Positions 16,714-26,035 of a stretch of DNA of 64,000 nucleotides are shown here, piece by piece. The translations under genes and the position numbers were made by a program. Position 1 is the stretch's first letter. Each line of letters opens with the position of its first letter. The notes beneath the pieces are model-generated. The model was given only the letters and a program-made list of their open reading frames with translations, did no database searches and was not told the origin of the DNA. The DNA is from Micromonospora sonchi (GTDB lineage: Bacteria > Actinomycetota > Actinomycetes > Mycobacteriales > Micromonosporaceae), in assembly GCF_014646235.1 (NCBI RefSeq), contig NZ_BMNB01000012.1:62001-126000 (forward strand). Reading direction: 5' to 3'.

Positions 16714-18888
16714 GTGTCAACACACCGACGAGCCTGGCAGAAGCGGGCCGGTGTGGTCGTGGCGCTGATTGTCGGTGCCCTGCTCACCGTCCCCGCCACA
16801 CCTGCTCATGCCGCCACCGTCAACGTCGTTCCGGGCTCGGTGACCGTCAACGCGGGCAGCGACGCCACGGTGACCGTGCAGGTCACCCCAGGCGAGGGCG
16901 ACACCAGCGCCGAGATCAATGTGACCGGTCTGCCGCCCGGCGTGAGCTGCGCGCGCGGCTGCGGAAGCATCCAGCTGAACGGGCCGCTGCCGAGAACTCA
17001 GCTGTTGACGCTGCGGGCCAACGACAACGCCCGGAACGCCTCCACCGGCGTCACCGTCCAGGTGCAGCCGGACAGCTCCGACCCGGCGACCGCCAACCTC
17101 CAGCTCACCGTCCGGGGGGAGCAGGCTCCGCCAACAGCGGCGCCGACGACGCAGGCGCCGCAGACGGTCAGGTCGATTTCCGGCAAGGTGGTGAACCAGG
17201 CGAGCGAGGGCGTGCCGAACGCGCTGGTCCTACTCAAGGACAGTGCCGGCAAGCAGTACGAGACTCGCAGCGACGGCAACGGCAACTTCCGCTTCAGCGG
17301 AAGCCGGGACCGGCCGATCGCGCCGGGCCGGATCGACCTCGGCGCGAGCGCCGAGAGTCAGACGGCCGTCGTGAACTTCACCGCCAACGCCGGGCAGAGC
17401 ATCACCGGGCGGCGGATCACCCTGCCGATCGGGGCCTCGGCCAGCCCGACCCCCACCCCGACGGCGACCGAATCGGCCCCACCCACCGAGGATCCGTTCG
17501 AGGACGAGTTCGCCGAGGAGGAGGAGACCCCGGGCGAGAGCGCCGTCGCCCAGGCCCCGGCCGGCAACGAGGACTCCGGTGGCGGCTTCGGCAACTGGTT
17601 GCTGATCCTGCTGGGCGGGCTCTTCGTGGCCGTCGGCGTCGGCACGATCGTGCTGCTCTGGATGAAGCGCAAGGAGAACGAGGAGGCCGAGGCCGACGGT
17701 GACGACCCGGCGGGCGCGCCGGCCGGCGCCGTACCGGCGTCCCGCGGCTCGTTCGCCGGGGCTGACGACCAGACCCGGGTGGTGAACCGGGTCGGCTCGG
17801 CACCGGACCCGACCATGGTCGGCGGCGCCGGGTTGAGCAACGCTCCGACGATGATGCACCAGCCGGTCGTCGACGACGTCCCGCCGGATCCCTACGGCCT
17901 TCCCCCCCAGTCGTACGGCGCACCGGGCGGCCCCGGACAGGGGGGCGGCTGGTCCGGCGGCGGCTACGGCGAGGAGCCCGGCGGCTACGGCGCACCGGGC
18001 TACGGCAACGCGCCCTCCTCGGGCAGCGGCTATGGCAACAGCCCCTCGTCCGGTAGCGGTTACGGCGGCCCCGCCTACGGCGCCCACAGTGGCGGCGCCG
18101 ACTACCCGCCGGCGGGCAGTGCCGACTACCCCCCGGCGGGCAGTGCCGACTATCCGCCGGCTGGGGGTGGCGGGTACGGCGAGCGGTACGACGAACCGAC
18201 CGGCCGCTACACCGGCGACCAGACCCAGTACCCGGCCCCCGCCGACCCGTATGCCACGGGAATGTACGAGCCGGGGGCGGGCCAGGGCTACGGCCAGGCC
18301 GAACCCACCGGCGGTTACGGGCGCGGTGAGGCCACTGGCGGCTACGGGCGTGGTGAGGCCGGCGGGGGCTATGGCCAGGGCGACGGGACCCGCGCCTACG
18401 GGCCCGGTGAGCCCGCCGGCTACGGGTCGGGCGACCAGACCCGCGGCTATGAGTCGGCTGGCTACGGCCAGGGCGATCCCACCCGTGCTGGCTACGGGCC
18501 GGGCGAGCCGGCCGGTGGTGGCTACGGCCAGAGCGAGCCAGCCGGTGGCTACGGCGCCTCGGGGGGCGGCTACGGCCAGGAGCCCGCCCAGCAGCGCGGT
18601 GGTTACGACAACGCCGGCTACGACGAGACGAACCGCTACGCCGGCCAGGGCGGCTACGGCCAGGGGAGTGGCTACGGCCAGGAGCCTCCGCAGCAGCGCG
18701 GCGGCTACGACGACGCCTACCAGCAGGGCGGTGGCTACGGCCAGGGCGGTTACGGCCAGGAGCCTCCGCAGCAGCGCGGCGGCTACGACAACAGCCACTA
18801 CGGTGACCCGGCCCAGGCCGGTCGCGGCCGACCGGATGGACCCCCGTCCGACCGCGGCGATCGTCGGCTCGACTGGCTGGACGACTGA
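16714..18888 (+). CDS. Secreted-domain membrane protein with Gly/Tyr/Gln-rich cytoplasmic tail
   Basis: 724 residues; GTG 16714 lies eight bases after GGAAGG. A signal peptide ends near AHAATV (~30). Outside the membrane are an Ig-like beta domain (~32-135, VNVVPGSVTVNAGSDATVTVQV), a carboxypeptidase-regulatory-like domain (SISGKVVNQASEGVPNALVLL, ~152-240) and a Pro/Thr/Glu linker. One membrane helix (WLLILLGGLFVAVGVGTIVLLW, split by its ends) leads to MKRKENEE, so the remainder is cytoplasmic. That ~420-residue tail is mostly repeats of GGYGQ, GYGxGE, EPPQQRGGYD and DYPPAGSA. It resembles prion-like or FUS-type low-complexity sequence. A terminator follows. I know no function. Confidence 0.8.
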   Translation: MSTHRRAWQKRAGVVVALIVGALLTVPATPAHAATVNVVPGSVTVNAGSDATVTVQVTPGEGDTSAEINVTGLPPGVSCARGCGSIQLNGPLPRTQLLTLRANDNARNASTGVTVQVQPDSSDPATANLQLTVRGEQAPPTAAPTTQAPQTVRSISGKVVNQASEGVPNALVLLKDSAGKQYETRSDGNGNFRFSGSRDRPIAPGRIDLGASAESQTAVVNFTANAGQSITGRRITLPIGASASPTPTPTATESAPPTEDPFEDEFAEEEETPGESAVAQAPAGNEDSGGGFGNWLLILLGGLFVAVGVGTIVLLWMKRKENEEAEADGDDPAGAPAGAVPASRGSFAGADDQTRVVNRVGSAPDPTMVGGAGLSNAPTMMHQPVVDDVPPDPYGLPPQSYGAPGGPGQGGGWSGGGYGEEPGGYGAPGYGNAPSSGSGYGNSPSSGSGYGGPAYGAHSGGADYPPAGSADYPPAGSADYPPAGGGGYGERYDEPTGRYTGDQTQYPAPADPYATGMYEPGAGQGYGQAEPTGGYGRGEATGGYGRGEAGGGYGQGDGTRAYGPGEPAGYGSGDQTRGYESAGYGQGDPTRAGYGPGEPAGGGYGQSEPAGGYGASGGGYGQEPAQQRGGYDNAGYDETNRYAGQGGYGQGSGYGQEPPQQRGGYDDAYQQGGGYGQGGYGQEPPQQRGGYDNSHYGDPAQAGRGRPDGPPSDRGDRRLDWLDD

Positions 18889-18900
18889 GGCAGCAGCCCC

Positions 18901-18939
18901 GCCGCCGGTCAGCCATCACGACGCGGGCTGACCGGCGGC
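18901..18939. terminator. Terminator after the Gly/Tyr-rich membrane protein
   Basis: GCCGCCGGTCAGCC pairs perfectly with GGCTGACCGGCGGC around an 11-base loop, 12 bases beyond the stop. The 200 bases on to the purL stop hold no gene I can support. Confidence 0.8.
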
Positions 18940-19146
18940 CGGCGCGCGGTCAGGCGGCCGAAGTGAGGACCGGCACCCTCCTGCGGGAACGGGTGCACTC
19001 GCATCTCGCCACCTTGATGGTGGTGGTGAACGAGTCGACGTCCACCACCACCGCAAAGACCCGACCGAGTTCCGCCGCTCCCGCCGGGCCCCCGTCGAAT
19101 CGGGCCCCGGATCCGGGCTGGGCGTGACCGGCCGCGACCAGACGCC

Positions 19147-21777
19147 TCAGCGCTCGTCGGAGGCGGGAGGTTGCTCGGTGGCATCGGGCTGCCGGGCGAC
19201 CTCGATGCCGGTGTCGGCCTCGGTCTCACCCTCAGTGCCGGTGCCGGTGTCACCCTCGCTTGCGGGATCGGCCGGGGCAGCCGCCGGCTCGTCCGCCGGC
19301 GATCCGCCGGCCTCCGGGGCGGTCACCCCGAACGTCTGCACGCCGCCGAACAGACTCGGCAGGGTGGCGGTGTGCGCCTCCCTCAGCTCGTCCAGGCGGA
19401 TCCGGAACTGGCCGTGCACCTCGAGCGCGCCGCCCGCCGGGTCGGTCACCCCGATCAGCTCCCACGGCACGCCGTGCTCGCCGCAGAGGGCGGTGAACGC
19501 CTTCTCGTGGCCGCGCGGCACCGAGACCAGCACGCGGCCGGCGGACTCGCTGAACAGGAAGACGAACGGCATCGAGCCGCCCTCGAACCGCTCCGGCACC
19601 GCGACCCGCGCACCGACGCCACGCCGCAGGCAGGACTCCACCAGGCTCTGCGCGAGCCCACCGTCGGAGAGGTCGTGTGCGGAGCTGAGGTGACCCACCC
19701 GGGCAGCGTCGGCCAACAGCCCGGCGAGCTGCTTCTCCCGCGCCAGGTTGACCTGCGGGGGTACGCCACCGAGATGCTGGTGGGTCACCCAGGCCCACTC
19801 CGAGCCGGAGAGCTCCACATGCGTCTCGCCGAGCAGGAAGAGCTGGTCGTGGTCGCCGCCGGGTCGCGGGACGAAGCCCATCGCCACCCGATCGGCCACG
19901 TTCTCCAGCACGCCGAGCACGCCGACCACCGGCGTCGGGTGGATCGCCGCGGCACCGGTCTGGTTGTAGAAGCTGACGTTGCCGCCGGTGACCGGGATGC
20001 CCAGCTCGGCGCAGCCGTCGGCCAGACCGCGTACGGCCTCGGCGAACTGCCACATCACGCCCGGGTCCTCCGGCGAGCCGAAGTTCAGGCAGTCGGTGAC
20101 CGCGATCGGCGTCGCGCCGGTCACCGCCACGTTCCGGTAGGCCTCGGCCAGCGCCAGCTGGGCGCCGTGGTACGGGTCGAGGCGGGCGTACCGGCCGTTG
20201 CCGTCGACCGAGAGCGCCACGCCCAGGCCGGTCCGCTCGTCGATCCGGATCACGCCGGAGTCCTCCGGCTGGGCGAGCACGGTGTTGCCCAGCACGTAGC
20301 GGTCGAACTGCTCGGTGACCCAGGTCTTGTCGCACAGGTTGGGCGACGCGATCATGCGCAGCACGGTCTCGCGCAGCGCGTCCGGGTCGGCCGGCCGGGG
20401 CAGCGTCTCGGCCCGGTCCGCCTGGAGCAGGATCAGGTCGGCCGGCTCACGCATCGGGCGGGCGTAGACCGGCCCGTCGTCCACCAGCGAACCCGGCGGC
20501 ACGTCCACCACCAGGTGGTCCCGCCAGGTGATCAGCAGTCGGCCGGGCTGGCCGTCCGGCTGCGGTGGGGTGACCTCGCCGATGGCGGTGCCCAGCACGC
20601 CCCACTTCTCGCAGATCTTGAGCACCGCGTCGAGCTTGTCCGGCTCGACGACCAGGAGCATCCGCTCCTGCGACTCGCTGGCGAGGATCTCGTGCGGCTC
20701 CATCGACGGCTCGCGCAGCGGCACCCGCTCCAGCCAGACCCGCATGCCGGTGCCGGCCGCCGCGGCGGTCTCGGTGAGCGCGCAGGTCAGCCCGGCCCCG
20801 CCGAGGTCCTGGATGCCGGCGACGAGCTGGGCGTCGTACAGCTCCAGGCACGCTTCGATCAGCAGTTTCTCGATGAACGGGTCGCCGACCTGCACCGACG
20901 GGCGGCGCTGCTCGCTGCCCTCGGTGAAGGTGGCGCTGGCCAGCACCGACACGCCGCCGATGCCGTCCCGCCCGGTCTTGGCGCCCATCAGCACCACGAC
21001 GTTGCCCGGGCCGACGGCGGCCTTGTTCTGCAGCCGGCTCACCGGCAGGACGCCGAGGCAGAGCGCGTTGACCAGCGGGTTGCCCTGGTAGCAGGGGTCG
21101 AAGACCACCTCGCCGCCGATGTTGGGCAGGCCGAGGCAGTTGCCGTACCCGGCGACGCCGGCCACCACGCCGGGTAGCACCCGGGCGGTGTCGGGGTGGT
21201 CGGCGGCGCCGAAGCGCAGCGGGTCCATCACGGCCACCGGGCGGGCGCCCATGGCGAGGATGTCCCGCACGATGCCGCCGACGCCGGTCGCCGCGCCCTG
21301 GTACGGCTCGACGAAGCTCGGGTGGTTGTGCGACTCGACCTTGAAGGTGACCGCCAGCTCGTCGGAGACGCGGACGACGCCCGCGTTCTCGCCGATGCCG
21401 GCCAGCAGCCGGTCGCTCGGCGGGGCCTTCTCGCCGAACTGGCGCAGGTGCACCTTGCTGGACTTGTAGGAGCAGTGCTCGCTCCACATGATCGAGTACA
21501 TCGCCAGCTCGGACTGGGTCGGCCGCCGTCCCAGGAATTGCCGGATGCGGTCGTACTCGTCCTCCAGGAGCCCCAGCTCGGCGTACGGCTGGAGTTCCTC
21601 CGGGGTGCCCTCGGCGCGCGGCACGGTGTCCACCCCGTCGGTCCAGTCGGTGGCCGCCCGCGCGGTGGCGTGCCGGGCCGGGGCGGCCAGGGGCGCGGTG
21701 GCGGCCGGGCTCGGCTGCGCCGGCGCGACCGGGAATGCCTCCGGGCTCTCCCGTACCGGGTCCGGATGCGTGGTCAT
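19147..21777 (-). CDS. purL: Phosphoribosylformylglycinamidine synthase subunit PurL
   Basis: 876 residues from ATG 21777 (AGGAGAGG upstream). With PurQ and PurS it forms the three-part FGAM synthase, the fourth purine step. Core motifs: [94 protein letters not shown] and [12 protein letters not shown]. The family is usually ~740-770 residues; this one adds ~45 Ala/Pro-rich residues at the start and a ~55-residue acidic Gly/Glu/Asp/Thr tail (from [13 protein letters not shown]). Encoded after purQ with a 67-base gap. Confidence 0.96.
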   Translation of the reverse strand: MTTHPDPVRESPEAFPVAPAQPSPAATAPLAAPARHATARAATDWTDGVDTVPRAEGTPEELQPYAELGLLEDEYDRIRQFLGRRPTQSELAMYSIMWSEHCSYKSSKVHLRQFGEKAPPSDRLLAGIGENAGVVRVSDELAVTFKVESHNHPSFVEPYQGAATGVGGIVRDILAMGARPVAVMDPLRFGAADHPDTARVLPGVVAGVAGYGNCLGLPNIGGEVVFDPCYQGNPLVNALCLGVLPVSRLQNKAAVGPGNVVVLMGAKTGRDGIGGVSVLASATFTEGSEQRRPSVQVGDPFIEKLLIEACLELYDAQLVAGIQDLGGAGLTCALTETAAAAGTGMRVWLERVPLREPSMEPHEILASESQERMLLVVEPDKLDAVLKICEKWGVLGTAIGEVTPPQPDGQPGRLLITWRDHLVVDVPPGSLVDDGPVYARPMREPADLILLQADRAETLPRPADPDALRETVLRMIASPNLCDKTWVTEQFDRYVLGNTVLAQPEDSGVIRIDERTGLGVALSVDGNGRYARLDPYHGAQLALAEAYRNVAVTGATPIAVTDCLNFGSPEDPGVMWQFAEAVRGLADGCAELGIPVTGGNVSFYNQTGAAAIHPTPVVGVLGVLENVADRVAMGFVPRPGGDHDQLFLLGETHVELSGSEWAWVTHQHLGGVPPQVNLAREKQLAGLLADAARVGHLSSAHDLSDGGLAQSLVESCLRRGVGARVAVPERFEGGSMPFVFLFSESAGRVLVSVPRGHEKAFTALCGEHGVPWELIGVTDPAGGALEVHGQFRIRLDELREAHTATLPSLFGGVQTFGVTAPEAGGSPADEPAAAPADPASEGDTGTGTEGETEADTGIEVARQPDATEQPPASDER

Positions 21778-21844
21778 GACCTCTCCTCGTTGCGCTCGCC
21801 GCCGCACGGGCGGGTGAGCCGACCGATGATCCCGACGTGGGCGG

Positions 21845-22528
21845 TCACGCCGGTGCCCCCACCAGGTGCTTGAGCACGGAGGTGAAGAAGCCCAGGCCGT
21901 CGAGGGAGGGGCCGGTGAGCGCCTCCACCGCGTGCTCGGGGTGCGGCATGATGCCCACCACGTTGCCGGCGGGGTTGGTGATCGCGGCGATGTCCCGCTG
22001 CGATCCGTTGGGGTTGCCGCCGACGTACCGGGCCACCACCCGGCCCTCGGCCTCGAGCTCGTCCAGCGTCGCGGTGTCGGCGACGTAGCAACCCTCGCCG
22101 TTCTTGACCGGAATCAGCACCCTTTGTTCCGGCTGGAAGGTGTTGGTCCAGGCGGTGTCGGTCGACTCGATCCGCAGGAGCTGGTCGCGGTTGCGGAAGT
22201 GCAGGTGCTGGTTGCGGGTGAGGGCGCCGGGCAGCAGGTGGGCCTCACAGAGGATCTGGAAGCCGTTGCAGATGCCGAGCACCGGCAGACCACCGGCGGC
22301 GGCGTCCACGATCGTCTCCATCACCGGGGCGAACCGGGCGATGGCTCCGCAGCGCAGGTAGTCACCGTAGGAGAAGCCGCCGGGCAGGACGACGGCGTCC
22401 ACCCCGTGCAACTGCGGGTCGCCGTGCCAGAGCCGGACCGGCTCCCCGCCGGCGATCCGGACGGCCCGGGCCGCGTCCCCGTCGTCGAGCGAGCCGGGGA
22501 ACGTCACCACACCGACCCGCGCGGTCAC
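21845..22528 (-). CDS. purQ: Phosphoribosylformylglycinamidine synthase subunit PurQ
   Basis: 227 residues, GTG start at 22528 overlapping the purS stop (GTGA). PurQ is the class I glutaminase that feeds ammonia to PurL. Catalytic Cys is in [11 protein letters not shown] and the His/Glu pair in [24 protein letters not shown] and [19 protein letters not shown] are typical of PurQ. The overlap with purS and position upstream of purL give the operon order purS-purQ-purL. Confidence 0.97.
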   Translation of the reverse strand: MTARVGVVTFPGSLDDGDAARAVRIAGGEPVRLWHGDPQLHGVDAVVLPGGFSYGDYLRCGAIARFAPVMETIVDAAAGGLPVLGICNGFQILCEAHLLPGALTRNQHLHFRNRDQLLRIESTDTAWTNTFQPEQRVLIPVKNGEGCYVADTATLDELEAEGRVVARYVGGNPNGSQRDIAAITNPAGNVVGIMPHPEHAVEALTGPSLDGLGFFTSVLKHLVGAPA

Positions 22529-22788
22529 GAGCGGGCGTCCGCGGGCTCGTCGGTCTCGACCAGGCGGACGGTGAAGTCCTCGATGACCGGGTTGGCGAGC
22601 AGTTTGTCGGCGATTTCCCGGGCCCGGTCCAGGTCCGGTTCACCGGTGAAGTCGATCTCGATCCGCCTGCCGATCCGTACCGAGGCGACGTCGTTGACGC
22701 CGAGCCGGGGCAGCGCGTTTGCGACGGCCTGGCCCTGCGGATCGAGGATCTCGGGCTTGAGCATGACGTCGACGACGACGCGAGGCAC
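22525..22788 (-). CDS. purS: Phosphoribosylformylglycinamidine synthase subunit PurS
   Basis: 87 residues from GTG 22788, with AGGAG ten bases upstream. [38 protein letters not shown] and the [14 protein letters not shown] end are diagnostic of PurS, the small dimer that bridges PurL and PurQ. The frame is open upstream, but the family start is at VPRVVVDV. Confidence 0.95.
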   Translation of the reverse strand: MPRVVVDVMLKPEILDPQGQAVANALPRLGVNDVASVRIGRRIEIDFTGEPDLDRAREIADKLLANPVIEDFTVRLVETDEPADARS

Positions 22789-22929
22789 TGGGCACTCCTG
22801 ACTGTGTACGCAGTTGGGTGCCGACCCACAACGGGCGAGCGCAGCCAGCCTACCTGGCAGATATCGCACCGGCCGCACGCGGTGCGGGCAGTCCCTGATC
22901 CTACCCGCACGTGCCCGTTCGCACCGATA

Positions 22930-22965
22930 CGGGTTCGTTGCCGTCTTGATGCGGGTTCGTTGCCG
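22930..22965. repeat. Short direct repeat
   Basis: CGGGTTCGTTGCCG occurs exactly at 22930-22943 and 22952-22965. It lies at the left edge of the gene remnant at 22950 and may mark a small duplication. Confidence 0.5.
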
Positions 22966-23093
22966 GAGCAGTCGGGAAACACCTCACCGGGCCCTACGGC
23001 GGACAGGCGATCCGGAGCACGCGGATCGACGGCAACAACTACGGCAGCGTCGCGTACAACCAGGCCTGGATCACCTCGGTGGCCGGTGTCTGA
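22950..23093 (+). pseudogene. C-terminal remnant of an unidentified protein-coding gene
   Basis: In the 434-base gap between purS and the YbjQ gene, one frame from 22950 to TGA 23093 has strong GC3 coding character and reads GPYGGQAIRSTRIDGN then NYGSVAYNQAWITSVAGV at the end. There is no start codon or ribosome site, and a stop immediately precedes it. It looks like the last ~45 codons of a gene whose 5' part is lost. I cannot identify the family. The rest of the gap is promoter region for purS (left) and the YbjQ gene (right). Confidence 0.35.
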
Positions 23094-23222
23094 CGGTTAG
23101 CGCCCGTGGCGGCGCGGATGGTGGGCTGCGCGCCCGCCGTCCGCGCCGCGCTGTTTTTCAGCATCCGATCAGGTGAACAAGGTTCACGTTGGGTCGCGAC
23201 GAGGGCTGCGAGCATCTAAAAC

Positions 23223-23684
23223 GTGCTGGTCGTGACGACGGATCAACTTCCCGGCTACGAGATCCGCCAGATCCTCGGCGAAGTGGTCTCCTCGATGGCC
23301 AGAACCCGCAACCCGTACCGCGAGGGCGTGAAGAACCTGCGCGGCGGCGCGTACGACCCGATGGCGTCGGACAACCTCACCCGATGGCGTACCGACTCGG
23401 TGGCCCGGCTCGGCGAGGAGGCCCAGCGGCTCGGCGCGAACGCCGTGGTGGGGATGCGGTTCGACAGCCGCGACTGCGGCGAGATGTGGATGGAGATCTG
23501 CGCCTACGGCACCGCCGTGATCGTGGTGCCCAAGGCCCCCGAGGTCATGCCCCCCGACCAGCCCCTGGTCGCCGCGGAAACCGCCCAGGACCCCGCCTTC
23601 ACGGAGTCTCCCGGCAAGCTCGCCGAGCCACCCAGCGCCCCCACCCTCGGCACCTCCGCCGAAACCCCCACCCGCAACCCCTGA
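23223..23684 (+). CDS. YbjQ/UPF0145 family protein
   Basis: 153 residues from GTG 23223. The conserved core is MLVVTTDQLPGYEIRQILGEV, SRNPY-like RTRNPYREGVKNLRGG, and EEAQRLGANAVVGMRFDS with CGEMWMEICAYGTAV, matching the pentameric YbjQ-type fold (also called heavy-metal-binding domain). The last ~45 residues are a Pro/Ala/Glu-rich tail absent from typical members (about 105 residues). Function is unknown; metal binding is only inferred for the family. It converges with purB with 13 bases between stops. Confidence 0.88.
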   Translation: MLVVTTDQLPGYEIRQILGEVVSSMARTRNPYREGVKNLRGGAYDPMASDNLTRWRTDSVARLGEEAQRLGANAVVGMRFDSRDCGEMWMEICAYGTAVIVVPKAPEVMPPDQPLVAAETAQDPAFTESPGKLAEPPSAPTLGTSAETPTRNP

Positions 23685-23697
23685 CCCCAGGGGTGGG

Positions 23698-25122
23698 TCA
23701 GAGGATGGGGGGTGGGGTGTAGGTGGCGGCGGTGGGGTGGGATTGGACGATTTTGGTGATGCGGGCGGTCACCGCCTGAATCTGGGCGGGGGTGGCGCCG
23801 GTGAAGGCGGCGCGGTCAGCGACGAGGGCGTCGATCTCGGCTCGGGTCAGGGCGAGGCGAGGGTCGGCGGCGAGGCGGTCGAAGAGGTCGTTGTCGGGGC
23901 TGCCCTGCTCACGCATGGCCAGGGCCACGGCGACGGCGTGTTCCTTGATGGCCTCGTGCGCGGTCTCCCGGCCGACGCCTCGGCGCACGGCCGCGACGAG
24001 GATCTTGGTGGTGGCCAGGAAGGGCAGGAAACGCTCCAGCTCCCGGTTGATCACGGCGGGGTACGCGCCGAACTCGTCCAGCACGGTGAGGAACGTCTGG
24101 AACAGCCCGTCGGCGGCGAAGAAGGCGTCGGGCAGGGCGACCCGACGCACCACCGAGCAGGAGACGTCCCCCTCGTTCCACTGGTCGCCAGCCAGCTCGC
24201 CGACCATCGACAGGTACCCCCGGATGATCACCGCGAAGCCGTTGACCCGCTCCGACGAGCGGGTGTTCATCTTGTGCGGCATCGCGCTGGAGCCGACCTG
24301 GCCCGGCTTGAAACCCTCGGTGGCCAGTTCCTGGCCGACCATCAGCCGGATCGTGGTCGCCAGCGACGAGGGCGCGGCGGCCACCTGCGCCAGCGCGGCG
24401 ATCACAGCCAGATCGATCGAACGCGGATAGACCTGCCCGACGCTGTCCAGCACCCGGTTGAAGCCGAGGTGCTCGGCGACCCGGCGCTCCAACTCGGCCA
24501 CCTTCTCGGCGTCGCCGTCGAAGAGGTCGAGCTGGTCGGCAGCGGTGCCGACCGGGCCCTTGATCCCCCGCAGCGGGTACCAGGCGATCAGGTCCTCCAG
24601 CCGCTCGTACGCGATGATCAGCTCCTCCGCCGCCGACGCGAAGCGCTTGCCCAGCGTGGTGGCCTGCGCCGCGACGTTGTGCGACCGGCCGGCCATCACC
24701 ACGTCGGCGTACTCGTGGGCGTGCCAGGCAAGCCGGGCCAGCGTCGCCACCACCCGGTCCCGGATCAGCTCCAGCGACCGGCGCACCTGGAGCTGCTCCA
24801 CGTTCTCGGTGAGGTCCCGCGAGGTCATCCCCTTGTGCACGTGCTCGTGCCCGGCCAACGCGCTGAACTCCTCGATGCGCGCCTTCACGTCGTGGCGCGT
24901 CACCCGCTCCCGCGCCGCGATCGAGTCCAGGTCGACGTCGTCCAACACCCGCTCGTACGCCTCGACCACCCCGTCCGGCACCGGCACGCCGAGGTCCCGC
25001 TGGGCTCGGAGTACGGCGAGCCAGAGCTGTCGCTCCAGCCGGATCTTCTCCTCGGGTGACCAGAGGGCGACCAGTTCGGGCGAGGCGTACCGGTGGGCGA
25101 GCACGTTGGGGATCATCGTCAC
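23698..25122 (-). CDS. purB: Adenylosuccinate lyase
   Basis: 474 residues from GTG 25122 (VTMIPNVLAHRYAS); ATG 25116 is the alternative. It cleaves SAICAR and adenylosuccinate, releasing fumarate. Aspartase/fumarase fold motifs: ERVTRHDVKARIEEF, HVHKGMTSRDLTENV, MAGRSHNVAAQATTLGKRF, and the mobile signature loop VGSSAMPHKMN followed by RSSERVNG. QWNEGDVSCSVVRRVALPDAF contains the third conserved region. It is close to, but not co-transcribed with, purS-purQ-purL. The purC gene that often accompanies it is not in this window. Confidence 0.96.
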   Translation of the reverse strand: MTMIPNVLAHRYASPELVALWSPEEKIRLERQLWLAVLRAQRDLGVPVPDGVVEAYERVLDDVDLDSIAARERVTRHDVKARIEEFSALAGHEHVHKGMTSRDLTENVEQLQVRRSLELIRDRVVATLARLAWHAHEYADVVMAGRSHNVAAQATTLGKRFASAAEELIIAYERLEDLIAWYPLRGIKGPVGTAADQLDLFDGDAEKVAELERRVAEHLGFNRVLDSVGQVYPRSIDLAVIAALAQVAAAPSSLATTIRLMVGQELATEGFKPGQVGSSAMPHKMNTRSSERVNGFAVIIRGYLSMVGELAGDQWNEGDVSCSVVRRVALPDAFFAADGLFQTFLTVLDEFGAYPAVINRELERFLPFLATTKILVAAVRRGVGRETAHEAIKEHAVAVALAMREQGSPDNDLFDRLAADPRLALTRAEIDALVADRAAFTGATPAQIQAVTARITKIVQSHPTAATYTPPPIL

Positions 25123-25188
25123 GCGCCCATTGTCCGGCACCCGCCAGCCGGCCCCCGACCGCCCCTCACCGGCAGTGACGACTCCCGC

Positions 25189-25865
25189 TCAAGGGCGAGG
25201 ACGCGCAACAGGGCAGGAGCTGAGCAGGAGTGGAACCCGGCACTCCTGGCCGACCCATTGGGCAATTCTCGGGTCGACGTAGCGCAGGAGGTTGAGAATG
25301 TCCCCGTACCGCTCGGTCAACGGCTCGGTCCAGATTCGCTCATGATGAGCGAGCCGATTGCGGAACAAATGGAGGCGGGTGAACGGTCCGTCGACCGTGG
25401 TCCTTGCCCGATCAGGGGCGTACGGAAAACCGCCCGCCAGATCCGGCCACAGCACGGTGTTGTAGCGACGGGCAAGCAGAAATCGCCAGAATCCGAACGA
25501 AAGTTCGGATATCGTCTGGCCATCAGCCGGTTGCTTTCCCTTGGCGACCACTCTCCGCCGCGCTTCGCGGATGTCAGCCCTGGCTCGTTGGTCGAGTTCA
25601 TCGGCAGGATCATCCAGCCAGGTCCCAGCACGGCCTGCCGCAGCATGGCGGGCCGCCAACTGCTCGGCGAGAACGTTCCGTAGGACGACCTCCAGGTGGC
25701 TGAGAGTTTCCAGAAGGCCCCGCTCGCGGCAGCGTTCCACCGGTAGAGAACAAGCCCGGCGTCCGCGTCACCCCCACACTGGGCAACGTATGCCCTCATC
25801 CGTGGCAGGCCCATCCTGCGTAGCAACAGCGGAGCAAGGTCGGTTGTGCTGTTGTCGGGGGTCAC
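25189..25865 (-). pseudogene. Abi family protein, frameshifted
   Basis: Two overlapping minus-strand frames together make one Abi-type protein. The first (from 25865) reads MTPDNSTTDLAPLLLRRMG...LYRWNAAASGAF; the second continues LETLSHLEVVLRNVLAEQ, then TISELSFGFWRFLLARRY and LFRNRLAHHERI. They meet near 25712, where one missing base (TTCTGG instead of TTC-CTGG) would restore a continuous ~225-residue frame. RNxLAHHE is the Abi_2/AbiD-F signature, linked in other bacteria to phage abortive infection or RNase-like HEPN activity. Either the gene is inactivated, the base is a sequencing error, or -1 frameshifting occurs. Confidence 0.75.
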
Positions 25866-25879
25866 GGTCGGGTACTCTA

Positions 25880-25990
25880 GAACGCGAAGACCCCAGGACG
25901 GTCCCTGGTAGTCGCGTGTCGGCAGGCCAAACCGCTGGGGTTAAGACATCGAAGAGCGCCACCCGGACCGGGTGGCGCTCTTCGCTTTCT
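25880..25990 (+). ncRNA. Possible small RNA ending in a strong terminator
   Basis: Between the Abi relic and the next minus-strand gene, TACTCT (about 25873) resembles a -10 box, and ~75-110 bases on lies a strong hairpin followed by CGCTTTCT. The stretch between has no coding frame. A short plus-strand transcript is possible, but the hairpin may simply terminate the converging gene at 26036. Confidence 0.2.
25951..25983. terminator. Strong hairpin terminator
   Basis: GAAGAGCGCCACCCGG pairs exactly with CCGGGTGGCGCTCTTC around a single A, with T-rich DNA after it on the plus strand. It lies 52 bases beyond the stop of the minus-strand gene at 26036. Confidence 0.75.
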
Positions 25991-26035
25991 GCGCCATGCC
26001 GTGCGACCAACGTGTCGCACGCCAGGGGAACCTGC

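Noticed and set aside
17940..18790. CRISPR-like array
   Set aside because: The repeats are in-frame codon repeats (GGCTACGGC etc.) of variable spacing inside a gene, not direct repeats with unique spacers. The same holds for the collagen-like repeats at 43040-43290.
17230..18798. Long minus-strand open frames opposite the Gly/Tyr-rich tail
   Set aside because: They arise from the repetitive codons of the real plus-strand gene and have no start signal.
18953..19150. Small minus-strand gene after purL
   Set aside because: An open stretch (ending VPVLTSAA) exists with some coding character but runs out of the purL 3' end with no start codon or ribosome site that I can support.
22789..23222. 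Purine riboswitch upstream of purS
   Set aside because: No purine, PRPP or other aptamer fold could be recognised by eye; the interval is better explained as promoter plus a gene remnant.
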